Assembly (NCBI RefSeq): GCF_002272135.1
Contig: NZ_NPBF01000005.1
Span: 62,001-126,000, forward strand
DNA from: Virgibacillus sp. 7505
GTDB taxonomy: Bacteria; Bacillota; Bacilli; Bacillales; Amphibacillaceae
Length of the DNA stretch: 64,000 nucleotides
Direction of reading: 5' to 3'
Part shown: one piece after another, positions 45,266 through 54,123 of the stretch
Layout of the letters: every line of letters starts with the position of its first letter
Position numbering within the stretch: the stretch's first letter is position 1
Program-made: the position numbers and the translations under genes
Notes under the pieces: model-generated
What the model saw: only the letters and a program-made list of their open reading frames with translations
What the model was told of the DNA's origin: nothing
Databases searched by the model: none

Positions 45266-45303
45266 ATTATGACAGATAAACATACACCAGTAAACTTTTT
45301 ACT
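45266..45303 (-). promoter_or_regulatory. ganR promoter with AGTAAA/TTTACT operator
   Basis: On the minus strand -35 TTTACT (45294-45289), 17 bases, -10 CATAAT (45271-45266). The -35 is half of the perfect palindrome AGTAAA-ctt-TTTACT (45289-45303), so the repressor would cover its own promoter. Confidence 0.7.
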
Positions 45304-45338
45304 AAATATTTAACTGACAAAATAGGCTTAAGTATCTC

Positions 45339-45367
45339 TTGCTTCCAATTTCTCCTTATAGTACACT
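45339..45367 (+). promoter_or_regulatory. Possible galK promoter
   Basis: TTGCTT, 17 bases, TACACT (4 of 6 at each hexamer), about 50 bases before the galK ATG and 36 bases past the operator at 45289-45303. Confidence 0.35.
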
Positions 45368-45418
45368 ATCCGTAACTTAGTTAATTAAATTAATAAAGTA
45401 CATTTAGGAGGCATCGTT

Positions 45419-46591
45419 ATGACGCTTAAGCAGAATCTAACAGCTTCATTTCAAGAAATCTTCCAAACTAATGAAAATCCACGCCAATTCTTTGCACCTG
45501 GCAGAATCAATTTAATCGGTGAGCACACTGATTATAATGGCGGACATGTATTTCCAGCAGCAATCTCTTATGGGACTTATGCTTTAGCGGCAAAACGCAG
45601 TGACAACTTAATCAGGTTTTACAGCATGAACTTTTCTGAAACCGGTATCATTGAACGCAGGTTAGATGATCTAGCCTTTCAATCCGACGATGATTGGGCC
45701 AATTATCCAAAGGGTGTATTGCTTTATTTACAGCAAGCTACCGACAAAATAACATCTGGCATGGACATCCTTTATTACGGAGATATACCAAATGGAGCCG
45801 GTCTCTCTTCTTCTGCTTCCATTGAGCTAGTTACTGGCGTATTGGCTGATAGCATATATGGACTTGGAATGGAACGTATTCCGCTTGTTCAGCTTGGACA
45901 ACGGGTGGAGAATGAATATATCGGTGTAAACAGCGGCATCATGGATCAATTTTCGGTCGGGATGGGTAAACAAGGGCACGCTATCCTGCTTGACTGCAAC
46001 ACATTGGATTACGAGCATGCACCTGTAGATTTGTCTGAACATGTGATTTTGATTGCCAATACGAATAAACAGCGAACTTTATCCGGTTCAAAATATAACG
46101 AACGCCGGTCAGAATGTGAAGCTGCCCTGCAGGATTTAAAGCAAAAACTCAAGATTAATAGTCTCGGCGAGCTCTCTCCAGAAACATTTGATCAGCATCA
46201 CACATTAATCAGCAATCCTGTCCACGTCAAACGTGCACGTCATGCTGTATATGAGAATAACCGCACGATCGAGGCGTTGAAAAAGCTTCAAAGGCATGAC
46301 TTGGCTGCTTTCGGGGAATTGATGAATGATTCGCATCGTTCACTGCGGGATGATTACGAAGTGACTGGACAGGAACTCGATACGATTGTTGAAGCTGCCT
46401 GGGCACAGGATGGTGTTCTCGGCGCTCGCATGACAGGTGCTGGATTCGGCGGCTGCGCAATTGCATTAGTGGAAAAAGATAAGATTGAAGCAGTCCAAGC
46501 AGGTATCCAGCAGCACTATAAAGAAAAAATCGGATATGAGGCAACCTTCTATACTGCTACGATCGGTGACGGTGCAAAGGAATTAGCATAA
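45419..46591 (+). CDS. galK: Galactokinase
   Basis: A 390-residue GHMP kinase that phosphorylates D-galactose at C1. The signature APGRINLIGEHTDYNGGHVFP is at residues 26-46, the ATP-binding PNGAGLSSSASIE near residue 122, the catalytic Asp in GIMDQFSVGMG near residue 175, and the GHMP C-terminal TGAGFGGCAIAL near residue 339. The ATG follows taggaggcatcgtt. It is the first gene of galK-galT-galM, divergent from ganR. Confidence 0.96.
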   Translation: MTLKQNLTASFQEIFQTNENPRQFFAPGRINLIGEHTDYNGGHVFPAAISYGTYALAAKRSDNLIRFYSMNFSETGIIERRLDDLAFQSDDDWANYPKGVLLYLQQATDKITSGMDILYYGDIPNGAGLSSSASIELVTGVLADSIYGLGMERIPLVQLGQRVENEYIGVNSGIMDQFSVGMGKQGHAILLDCNTLDYEHAPVDLSEHVILIANTNKQRTLSGSKYNERRSECEAALQDLKQKLKINSLGELSPETFDQHHTLISNPVHVKRARHAVYENNRTIEALKKLQRHDLAAFGELMNDSHRSLRDDYEVTGQELDTIVEAAWAQDGVLGARMTGAGFGGCAIALVEKDKIEAVQAGIQQHYKEKIGYEATFYTATIGDGAKELA

Positions 46592-46604
46592 AGGATGTGT
46601 TCAT

Positions 46605-48098
46605 ATGATTTATTCAGATATCGAGGCTTTACTAGAGCAGACTTGCAAGGAAGATTTAATAAAGGAACGGGATATCATCTACGTACGAAACCAAGTAATG
46701 CACCTGCTGAAGATGACAACATACCCGGCACATAAAATTTTGACGAGCTCTGGTTCGATACCGGATTTAGTCGATCGAATCGTCGATTATGCCGTGAAGG
46801 AAGATATCATCGATAACATTTTGGATGAGAAAGAGATGCTTGCGGCATCGTTGATGAATTGCTTTATACCTCGCCCTTCCACTGTCCAGGCATCATTTGA
46901 CAGCTATTATAAGAAATCACCGGAACAGGCAACGGATTACTTTTATAATCTAAGCAAGAACAGCAACTATATCCAGATGAATCGGATCAAAAAAAACATA
47001 TCATATAAAGTACAGACCGAATATGGCGAAATGGACATTACCATCAACTTGTCCAAACCTGAAAAAGATCCAGAACAAATCAAGCGCGAACGGATGATGA
47101 AGCAGGATAATTCCTACCCTCTTTGTGTGCTCTGCAAAGAAAATGAAGGCTATTCCGGCAGAATTGGATATCCCGCAAGGTCCAACCACCGCGTAATTGA
47201 ATTGTCACTAGGAGAGGAGAAGTGGCTTTTCCAATATTCGCCTTACGTTTATTATGATGAACACAGCATCGTATTATCAGAGGAACATCGGGATATGAAA
47301 ATCAATGCAGATGCATTCCGAAGACTGCTTGAATTTGTGGAGAAGTTCCCTCATTATTTCATTGGCTCAAATGCCGATTTGCCGATTGTAGGAGGTTCTA
47401 TTCTCTCCCATGATCATTATCAAGCAGGGCGCTATACCTTTGCCATGACCAATGCGGAAGAACGCTATACCTTTTCGATTCATTCGCATCCGGACGTAAG
47501 AGCTTCTGTCCTTAAGTGGCCGATGACGGTCATTCGGCTCCAGGCGAACGACCAGGGGAAATTGGTAGAGGCAGCCGATAGTATTCTGGCCTTTTGGCGC
47601 AACTACGATGACAAAGATGCATCCATTCTATCTTATACAGACAACACGCCGCATAATACAATAACTCCGATTGCCAGAATGCGTGATGATTTGTATGAAA
47701 TGGATCTTGTACTTCGCAATAACCGGACGACAGCTACCCACCCATTGGGTATCTTTCACCCGCATGCAGATGTGCATCACATCAAAAAAGAAAATATCGG
47801 ATTGATTGAAGTGATGGGCCTCGCTGTATTGCCGCCGCGCTTGGAAAAAGAGCTAGAAACAATTTATAAGTTTCTAGCCGGAAAAGCCGATGCAGTGGAC
47901 CCTCCGCACGAAGAATGGGCTCGGGAATTGCGTGCGGAACATGGATTCCTTCATAACGAACAATATGCAAAAGAAGTTGTTCAAAAAGAACTTGGCAAGA
48001 AATTCGTCCGCGTATTGGAGGATGCTGGAGTCTTTAAGGACGACAAAGTCTTTCAGCGCTTCATCACAAAACTCAATCAGAAAGTGGTGTCTTCATGA
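46605..48098 (+). CDS. galT: UTP-hexose-1-phosphate uridylyltransferase, Firmicutes type
   Basis: A 497-residue GalT of the type-2 family found in Firmicutes (about 490-500 residues), different from the 350-residue Escherichia type. It transfers UMP from UDP-glucose to galactose-1-phosphate. It shows LSHDHYQAGRYTFAM near residue 265 and GIFHPHADVHHIKKENIGLIEVMG near residues 385-408, which are conserved in this family. It lies 13 bases after galK and overlaps galM by 4 bases (ATGA). Confidence 0.94.
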   Translation: MIYSDIEALLEQTCKEDLIKERDIIYVRNQVMHLLKMTTYPAHKILTSSGSIPDLVDRIVDYAVKEDIIDNILDEKEMLAASLMNCFIPRPSTVQASFDSYYKKSPEQATDYFYNLSKNSNYIQMNRIKKNISYKVQTEYGEMDITINLSKPEKDPEQIKRERMMKQDNSYPLCVLCKENEGYSGRIGYPARSNHRVIELSLGEEKWLFQYSPYVYYDEHSIVLSEEHRDMKINADAFRRLLEFVEKFPHYFIGSNADLPIVGGSILSHDHYQAGRYTFAMTNAEERYTFSIHSHPDVRASVLKWPMTVIRLQANDQGKLVEAADSILAFWRNYDDKDASILSYTDNTPHNTITPIARMRDDLYEMDLVLRNNRTTATHPLGIFHPHADVHHIKKENIGLIEVMGLAVLPPRLEKELETIYKFLAGKADAVDPPHEEWARELRAEHGFLHNEQYAKEVVQKELGKKFVRVLEDAGVFKDDKVFQRFITKLNQKVVSS

Positions 48099-49126
48099 TC
48101 GAAAGGACTATCCTCCAGGATGGGTGGGAATTGTACACGGTCACCAATAATAACGGAATGCGTCTTGAGGCTCTGAACTTTGGAGGCATCATCACGTCCC
48201 TGGAAGTACCTGATAAAGACGGAAACTTAGAGAATATCGTACTAGGCTATCGCGACCTTCAAGATTACAAAGATAATCCCAACTACTTCGGTGCTTTGAT
48301 AGGCCGGGTAGCTGGACGGATAAGAGAGTCTGAAATCGTATTGGATGGCCAAACATACAAACTGGAAGCAAATGAAGGGAAGCACCATTTGCACGGCGGT
48401 CCTGAAGGGTTTCACCAAGTACTTTGGAAGGTAGAACCTTTTGAAGAGAATGAAATAAACGGTCTTCGACTTTCTCACACAAGTAAGGATGGTGAAGGCG
48501 GCTACCCAGGGAGCCTAACAGTGAATGTCACCTACACACTCACAGAGGACAACAAATTAGTTATCCTTTATGAAGCAGCCACTGACAAGGCAACTCCTGT
48601 AACTCTGACAAATCATACGTACTTCAATCTCAGCGGAAACCTGAAAAGAACCATTGCGAAGCAGCAGGCAATGGTCGCAAGTGATCAGTACACAGAGTTG
48701 GATGAAGAACTGATTTCAACCGGCAGACTGCTGGATACAGCTGCTTCGCCATTCGACTTGCGGTCATTCAAACCGTTAGAGGAAGTATTCGGCGCACAGC
48801 ATGAACAGCTTCGTATTGCCGGGAAAGGTATCGATCACTACTTCTTGTTTTCAAGCAATGAGAAACCAAAAGCTGGTCTCTATGATCCAGATAGCGGAAG
48901 ACTGATGACCATCCAATCGAATCAGCCTGGTCTCGTCGTGTATACAGGTAATGGCCTGGATGATTCATTGGAACTTAGAGAACGCAAATCTGAAAAATAC
49001 CTGGGGATTTGTTTTGAAACACAGGCTTTCCCTGCTGGCTTGCATCATGTTGGTTTTCCAGATCTCATCTTGAAGCCTGGCGAGCCGTACCGAAAAGAGA
49101 CTGTATTCTCTTTTTCAACCAAATAA
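48095..49126 (+). CDS. galM: Aldose 1-epimerase (galactose mutarotase)
   Basis: A 343-residue mutarotase that supplies alpha-galactose to GalK. It shows LNFGGIITSLEVPDKDG near residues 28-44, FGALIGRVAGRI near residue 66, the catalytic His in LTNHTYFNLSG near residue 174, KGIDHYF near residue 245, and the catalytic Glu in CFETQAFP near residue 308. It is the last gene of the Leloir unit and overlaps galT by 4 bases. galE is missing from the cluster. Confidence 0.94.
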   Translation: MIERTILQDGWELYTVTNNNGMRLEALNFGGIITSLEVPDKDGNLENIVLGYRDLQDYKDNPNYFGALIGRVAGRIRESEIVLDGQTYKLEANEGKHHLHGGPEGFHQVLWKVEPFEENEINGLRLSHTSKDGEGGYPGSLTVNVTYTLTEDNKLVILYEAATDKATPVTLTNHTYFNLSGNLKRTIAKQQAMVASDQYTELDEELISTGRLLDTAASPFDLRSFKPLEEVFGAQHEQLRIAGKGIDHYFLFSSNEKPKAGLYDPDSGRLMTIQSNQPGLVVYTGNGLDDSLELRERKSEKYLGICFETQAFPAGLHHVGFPDLILKPGEPYRKETVFSFSTK

Positions 49127-49131
49127 TTATG

Positions 49132-49171
49132 AAAGGAGCCAGCTAATCAATTGATTGGCTGGCTCCTTTTT
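49132..49171 (+). terminator. Rho-independent terminator of galKTM
   Basis: AAAGGAGCCAGC pairs with GCTGGCTCCTTT and the stem extends through an AT-rich tip (AATCAATTGATT); a seven-T tail follows. Confidence 0.93.
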
Positions 49172-49174
49172 TTA

Positions 49175-50314
49175 TTATACCGGTGCAAACAGGTCCACCA
49201 GCTGCAGCGCTACTGCCCCTAATGCTGTCGCATGCTTTCCATGTTTACTTACCATTATTTCAGTCTGAGCCGCTTGGTCCGTCAGGGCTCTGCTCGCAAT
49301 TTCTTCCTTCAGCGGGGGGAGGAGAAATTCTGCGCTCTCCATTACGCCTCCACCAAGAATGATCCGATCGGGATTCAACAGATGAATTAAATTGATCAGA
49401 CCGATCCCCAGTATCTGACCAGTCTTTTCCAGAGTGGCTTTAGCTTCTTCATCTCCAGCTCTTGCTGATTGATAGACAGCTTCCCCACTCGCCATACTCG
49501 CTCGCCGCGCGATAGACGGGCCACTTGCAAGTGTTTGCAGGCAGCCATTGTTTCCGCAAGCGCATTTCTCTCCATTCGGATCGATAGACATATGCCCAAG
49601 CTCTCCAGCCAAGCCAGCCGCTCCGTGGAAAAGCTTTCCACCGATGATGATTCCCGCACCAATTCCTCGTCCGATATTAACGGCTACCATACTATCCTGC
49701 ATATCATACCCACCGAACCATGATTCCCCGAGCGCCATCGCTCGTGCGTCATTATCCACTTTCACAGGAATGCTGAATCTAGTTTCCAGCTCCTGCTTGA
49801 TTGCAATATTATGCAACCCTAAAAGAGGAGCTACACGAGAAATACCAGTTTCTACATCGACGACTCCATGCATCGCTACTCCAATACCTATTATCTGCCC
49901 TGTTTGCGCACTAAGCTGATCAAGCAATTGCTGGATCGCTGTTACGACTTGATGCAAAAATTCGCTATTCGTATTCACATGAAGTGGATGTGAGACAATC
50001 CCTAATATCTCTCCTGTCAGATTCGTCAAAATGCAGTCGACTGTTCCAGGACCAGCATCGACACCGATGACGAACCACTCACCTGTCCGGATATGAAGCA
50101 TGGTAGGCTTTCGTCCGCCGCTCGAGGATCCGAGCTTGCTTTCCTCCACCAGACCTTGTTCAATCAGCTCTTTAACGATGATACTGACTGTCGGAGGTGT
50201 CAGGCCTGTCTCCTTTGCAATATCTGCGCGTGATATTGGCGCTGCCACGCGAATCTTATTGAGGATCAAAGATCTATTCACTGTTTTCATCAATTGAAAT
50301 GTGCCACGCTGCAT
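49175..50314 (-). CDS. ROK-family transcriptional repressor (XylR/NagC-like)
   Basis: A 379-residue ROK regulator. The winged helix covers residues about 10-75 (RSLILNKIRVAAPISRADIAKETGLTPPTVSIIVKELIEQGLV). The ROK domain follows with VGVDAGPGTVDCIL near residue 88, NVGRGIGAGIIIGGKLFHGAAGLAGELGHM near residue 218, and the zinc motif CACGNNGCLQ near residue 258. LLNPDRIILGGG follows near residue 315. It fits a sugar-responsive repressor next to the gal genes. It is a single gene whose target is not evident. The ATG lacks a strong ribosome site. Confidence 0.88.
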   Translation of the reverse strand: MQRGTFQLMKTVNRSLILNKIRVAAPISRADIAKETGLTPPTVSIIVKELIEQGLVEESKLGSSSGGRKPTMLHIRTGEWFVIGVDAGPGTVDCILTNLTGEILGIVSHPLHVNTNSEFLHQVVTAIQQLLDQLSAQTGQIIGIGVAMHGVVDVETGISRVAPLLGLHNIAIKQELETRFSIPVKVDNDARAMALGESWFGGYDMQDSMVAVNIGRGIGAGIIIGGKLFHGAAGLAGELGHMSIDPNGEKCACGNNGCLQTLASGPSIARRASMASGEAVYQSARAGDEEAKATLEKTGQILGIGLINLIHLLNPDRIILGGGVMESAEFLLPPLKEEIASRALTDQAAQTEIMVSKHGKHATALGAVALQLVDLFAPV

Positions 50315-50390
50315 ATAAACCGCTCCACTATCAGTAGTAATTTCAGTACATCATCATCCAAACTAAGCCGACGCCATGTAAATCTAATCT

Positions 50391-50948
50391 CTAGACCTCT
50401 ATATCTTTAATCACTTTTGCTGGATTTCCCCCGACTACAGTATTTGCAGGGACATCTTTCGTTACGACTGCACCTGAACCGATAACTGCATTATCCCCGA
50501 TCGTAACACCAGGATTAATGACAGCACGTCCGCCGATCCAGACATTATCTCCAATTGTCACCGGCTTGCCCAATTCATATCCAGAATTACGTTCTACCGG
50601 GTGCAATGGATGCGTTGCGGTATAAATATGTACACCTAGGGCAAGCATGCAATTATCACCGATACGTATTTCACAAATATCCAGCATTACACAATCAAAA
50701 TTCGCATAGAAGTTTTCTCCAAGATGGATATTGTACCCGTAATCACAGCGAAAAGTCGGTTCGATGTAGGATTTGCCTTTTGCAGAGCCGAGTATCTGCT
50801 GCAATAAATTCGCTCTCTCGGCATGTTCATAGCTTGTCGTATCATTATATTGCCGAACCAATTCTCGAATTTCCATCCGTCTATCTGTCAATTCTTTATC
50901 GGACGGACGATAAAGCTCTCCAGCCACCATTTTCTCTCTTTCTGTCAT
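50391..50948 (-). CDS. Sugar O-acetyltransferase (maltose/galactoside type)
   Basis: A 185-residue left-handed beta-helix acetyltransferase of the LacA/Maa/NodL group, moving acetyl from acetyl-CoA to the 6-OH of a sugar. The N-terminal [20 protein letters not shown] is the Maa-type Mac domain. Hexapeptide repeats run through [25 protein letters not shown] to [36 protein letters not shown]. The conserved catalytic His is in [11 protein letters not shown] near residue 118. The ATG at 50948 follows gaaaggagaaaagg; the longer frame to 50987 has no site. Confidence 0.92.
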   Translation of the reverse strand: MTEREKMVAGELYRPSDKELTDRRMEIRELVRQYNDTTSYEHAERANLLQQILGSAKGKSYIEPTFRCDYGYNIHLGENFYANFDCVMLDICEIRIGDNCMLALGVHIYTATHPLHPVERNSGYELGKPVTIGDNVWIGGRAVINPGVTIGDNAVIGSGAVVTKDVPANTVVGGNPAKVIKDIEV

Positions 50949-51061
50949 AATTTCCTTTTCTCCTTTCTGATAATGATAATCTCTCACTTTATGTATCTAT
51001 TGTTATAAAACTCGTAAACACTGACCATACTGATTCTATTATATCGCAAAGGAGAATTACT

Positions 51062-51922
51062 ATGCACACCCGCTTCAAAGTAGCACTGCCTCTATTATTC
51101 ATACTCATTGCACTTTTTTTGTTCTTGCCAGTCCAAGCAGATGCCAGCGTTTCCAATACAGGACAGACGACTGCAAACCTGAACATCAGGGCAGCCCCCT
51201 CTACGGATGCCGCCATTATTGGTAAATTCCCGGCAGGCACACAGTTCCAGTATATCGACAGAGGAGATGGCTGGGGACAGATTACGATTCAGAGCCAAAC
51301 AGGTTATCTCAGCTTGGATTATGTAACAGCAGTGAATAAAGAAACATCCGCATCCGCATCTGCTCCCTCTGAATCATCAAACGGGCAGCCTGTGCAAAAA
51401 ATAGTTATTGATCCAGGTCACGGCGGCAAAGATCCCGGTGCAATCGGCAATGATACGATGGAAAAACGGGTTGCCCTTACTATATCCGAAAAGCTGCAGC
51501 ACAGATTGCTTGCTAATGGGTATGACGTAAAAATGACGCGCAGTGAGGATGTTTTTATACCTTTAACAGAACGAGCGACATTTTCGAATAACTGGAAAGC
51601 AGATTTATTTGTAAGCGTCCATGCCAATAGTGCTACATCGTCGTCAGCAAAAGGTTTGGAATCCTACTACTATGGGGCGAGCAGCAGCGGGAAACAGCTA
51701 GCTTCCAGCATACAAACTGCACTAGCAGCTAACACGAATAATGAAAATAGAGGCACACATAGTGCTGATTTCTATGTACTGCGCCATACATCAATGCCAG
51801 CTGTACTCGTTGAAACAGGATTTATCTCGAACCCTGCTGATGCTGTACTTCTAAACGATTCAAGTTACCAAGATAAAGTAGCTAATTCAATTGCAGAAGG
51901 AATAACAGAATATGCAAGCTAA
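51062..51922 (+). CDS. Secreted N-acetylmuramoyl-L-alanine amidase, SH3b + Amidase_3
   Basis: A 286-residue cell-wall hydrolase. A signal peptide (about residues 1-28, ending VQADA) leads to an SH3b domain (about 33-90, TTANLNIRAAPSTDAAIIGKFPAG) that should bind peptidoglycan. A Ser/Ala linker then leads to an Amidase_3 domain (about 115-284). Zinc ligands are visible as the His in VIDPGHGGKDPG and the Glu following the EKRVALTISEK block and SVHANS His; the catalytic Glu is in LVETGFISN. It resembles CwlC/CwlD-like or general autolysins. The ATG follows aaaggagaattact. Confidence 0.93.
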   Translation: MHTRFKVALPLLFILIALFLFLPVQADASVSNTGQTTANLNIRAAPSTDAAIIGKFPAGTQFQYIDRGDGWGQITIQSQTGYLSLDYVTAVNKETSASASAPSESSNGQPVQKIVIDPGHGGKDPGAIGNDTMEKRVALTISEKLQHRLLANGYDVKMTRSEDVFIPLTERATFSNNWKADLFVSVHANSATSSSAKGLESYYYGASSSGKQLASSIQTALAANTNNENRGTHSADFYVLRHTSMPAVLVETGFISNPADAVLLNDSSYQDKVANSIAEGITEYAS

Positions 51923-51929
51923 AGCAGAG

Positions 51930-51950
51930 CTGCCTATATGGCAGTTTTTT
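51930..51950 (+). terminator. Terminator of the amidase gene
   Basis: A short stem CTGCC / GGCAG with a 5-base loop and six T. Confidence 0.65.
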
Positions 51951-52017
51951 ACATAATATTCACACTACGTCTATTCATATAATCGTATAATTGGAAGGAA
52001 TAAGGGGGGATTGATAC

Positions 52018-52365
52018 TTGAAGTATTTCGTGGATTTCATTCTAGCAATCATACTTACCGGACTCTCCTATTACATCGGCAGCATCTTATTCCGGCATGG
52101 CATGCCAATCTGGCAAGCAATGATAATCGGCTTATCCGTCGTTGCTCTTGGCGCATTGACAGAAGCACTAGGTGCACCGATTTGGCTGATTGTGCTCGTT
52201 CCTTTCCCAGTAGGTATGCTGCTGCTGTACCTGTTCCTGCAAGCACCTATCTATGATTGGTTCATCACTTATGCAACAACCTTAACTATTTACACCCTGA
52301 TTCACATCCCGATGAGCTACTACTTCCAATTTCATAGTTTGATACCTGCTTGGAAGTTATCCTAG
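52018..52365 (+). CDS. Small membrane protein, four predicted helices
   Basis: A 115-residue hydrophobic protein of no family I recognise. Helices lie at about residues 4-25 (FVDFILAIILTGLSYYIGSIL), 32-50, 54-74 (IWLIVLVPFPVGMLLLYLFL) and 82-101. It has few charged residues. The TTG start at 52018 is set by taagggggg 9 bases upstream. It is a lone gene ending at a bidirectional terminator. Confidence 0.65.
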   Translation: MKYFVDFILAIILTGLSYYIGSILFRHGMPIWQAMIIGLSVVALGALTEALGAPIWLIVLVPFPVGMLLLYLFLQAPIYDWFITYATTLTIYTLIHIPMSYYFQFHSLIPAWKLS

Positions 52366-52367
52366 TG

Positions 52368-52406
52368 CTGGAAAAGGAGACTGCACGAAGCAATCTCCTT
52401 TTTCAG
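52368..52406. terminator. Bidirectional Rho-independent terminator
   Basis: CTGGAAAAGGAGACTGC pairs with GCAATCTCCTTTTTCAG with one or two mismatches; it lies between the convergent membrane gene and the Rap-like gene. Confidence 0.88.
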
Positions 52407-52413
52407 CATTACT

Positions 52414-53469
52414 CTATTTCAAAGCCAGAAGATAGTAGTATCTGGATGCTTTTTCAAAGTCATGATTATCTGTGTAATATTTAGCCAGTCGTTCAGAAAA
52501 GTGACGGACGCTATTCTCATCCTCAATAGATTGAAAATACTCAATACCTTCCCGCCACACTAATTCGAAACTGTCCTTATCGACATATTGCTTATGGAGC
52601 ATGGCGAACATCCATTTATACGTATCTTCATCCCGCTTCTTACTTAAAGCAAACCCTTCAGTAAAATACTCCATTGCACGATCCTTCATGCCAAGCCGGA
52701 AACTGGATTCTGTCACGTAATATAAACTCTTCAAATAATATTCAGGATGCTTGTACTGCATGGATTGTTCAAATTGCCCCATTGCCTTCTCAAGCTGATT
52801 TTGCTTGAAATACAGTATTCCAAGATTGTGATGGATATACATGGGCAGCTGCAATTCGGATTCTGTTGCATCATGCTGCAGAGCAGATAGGAACAAATCT
52901 TCCGCTTTACGGAAGTCTGCCAAATACATATGATTCAACCCTTGGAGCATGCGGCATTTGGCAAGCTGCAATTCCTGATTGTACTGAAAAGCTGCTTCGA
53001 TTGCTTTATTAGCATTTAAGACCGAGAATGCAGTCATATTCATATAGTAGTACGTATTTGCCAATTTGTAATAGAAATCTGACACTTCACGGGGATTAAT
53101 TTCCACTGACAAAAACGATTCAGCACGTTCATATTGGACAATTGCTTCCTGTAGCTTGTTCTGCCGGTACAGCAGCAGTCCCTTGAAAAAATGGTAATAA
53201 TAAAGATTTTCACCGGTGAGCACGAATGCATCAGCAGCACCTTCAAGCAGCTTTTCTCCCTTGTCCAAATTACCTTTCAGCATTTCCAGACGCGCATCGA
53301 ACAGCATACTTTTTGCAAGCAGTTTTTCATCACGAATGGACGGCTCCTGTTCAGTTATTCTACTACGGATATGCTCACCAGCACGGACCTGTTCCAATTT
53401 TATATTGTCGTATAACTCATCAAGCAGCTCGTTAAATATCTCCGCATTCTTCAAATCTGTTTGGTACAT
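52414..53469 (-). CDS. Rap-like TPR protein
   Basis: A 351-residue all-helical protein. An N-terminal helical bundle (about residues 1-70) is followed by about seven TPR units (for instance YYHFFKGLLLYRQNKLQEAIVQYERAESFL and YIHHNLGILYFKQNQLEKAMGQFEQSMQY). The size and layout are those of Rap phosphatases and related Rap/NprR/PlcR-type proteins without DNA-binding domain. Rap proteins dephosphorylate Spo0F or block ComA and are inhibited by Phr peptides. No phr-like secreted pre-peptide follows, because the downstream 40 bases are a terminator. It may respond to a non-cognate peptide or have lost that control. Confidence 0.8.
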   Translation of the reverse strand: MYQTDLKNAEIFNELLDELYDNIKLEQVRAGEHIRSRITEQEPSIRDEKLLAKSMLFDARLEMLKGNLDKGEKLLEGAADAFVLTGENLYYYHFFKGLLLYRQNKLQEAIVQYERAESFLSVEINPREVSDFYYKLANTYYYMNMTAFSVLNANKAIEAAFQYNQELQLAKCRMLQGLNHMYLADFRKAEDLFLSALQHDATESELQLPMYIHHNLGILYFKQNQLEKAMGQFEQSMQYKHPEYYLKSLYYVTESSFRLGMKDRAMEYFTEGFALSKKRDEDTYKWMFAMLHKQYVDKDSFELVWREGIEYFQSIEDENSVRHFSERLAKYYTDNHDFEKASRYYYLLALK

Positions 53470-53535
53470 CGGCTCACCCTCTTTCTATTCATATCTGAAT
53501 CATCGGTAGATTTCCAGTAATGTTTAATCGATCAG

Positions 53536-53564
53536 AAAGAAAAAGATCCACCATTTGGTGAATC
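53536..53564 (-). terminator. Rho-independent terminator
   Basis: On the minus strand GATTCACC pairs with GGTGGATC around AAAT, followed by TTTTTCTTT. Confidence 0.7.
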
Positions 53565-53567
53565 GTT

Positions 53568-54071
53568 TTATTTTAGTTCTTTTCCGTATATACGGTATGC
53601 CTTCTCGTTCGGATAAAACGAATCTTTCAGCAGTTCCCATCCATTACGTTCATAAAACTGAATTGCTCCGGTATTATTCTCACGAGTAGTCAGGACAGCG
53701 GTCCTGTTAGGAGCTGCAGTTAGCAGCTGATCAAGCAGAGCGGTTCCGATTCCTAAACTGCGTACAGAGGGGTCCACCACTAGCTCCACTAATTCAAAGC
53801 AATCATCCAGCCAGTCCGCCCTGCCAGCCTCCTGCAGTGCGGGTCGCAGCAAATCATGATAATATTGCCCAGGCCTTGAAGTATATCCATACACTAACCC
53901 GACCATTTGACCCTTTTCGTCCTGCTGTACAAGTCCCTGATACCCTGGATACATACTGTGACGAATAAATCGAGGAGCAATATCGGCATAGCTCACTTGC
54001 CACGCCTTTTGATAAAAAGCTGCAGCTGATCTAATCAGCACAGAATTTCTGGCGAGTTTCCGGATCCTCAT
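53568..54071 (-). CDS. GNAT family N-acetyltransferase
   Basis: A 167-residue single-domain GNAT protein. It shows ELVELVVDPSVRSLGIGTALLDQLL (about residues 87-111) with the acetyl-CoA loop RSLGIG, and TRENNTGAIQFYERNGWELL near residue 132. The ATG at 54071 follows gcgggagagtgtgcagg. A longer frame to 54260 overlaps the yfmQ gene and is unlikely. It follows yfmQ by 52 bases on the same strand. The acceptor is unknown. Confidence 0.83.
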   Translation of the reverse strand: MRIRKLARNSVLIRSAAAFYQKAWQVSYADIAPRFIRHSMYPGYQGLVQQDEKGQMVGLVYGYTSRPGQYYHDLLRPALQEAGRADWLDDCFELVELVVDPSVRSLGIGTALLDQLLTAAPNRTAVLTTRENNTGAIQFYERNGWELLKDSFYPNEKAYRIYGKELK

Positions 54072-54123
54072 CCTGCACACTCTCCCGCTAACAGTTTTTT
54101 TATCTATTATATAGAAAGCCGAA

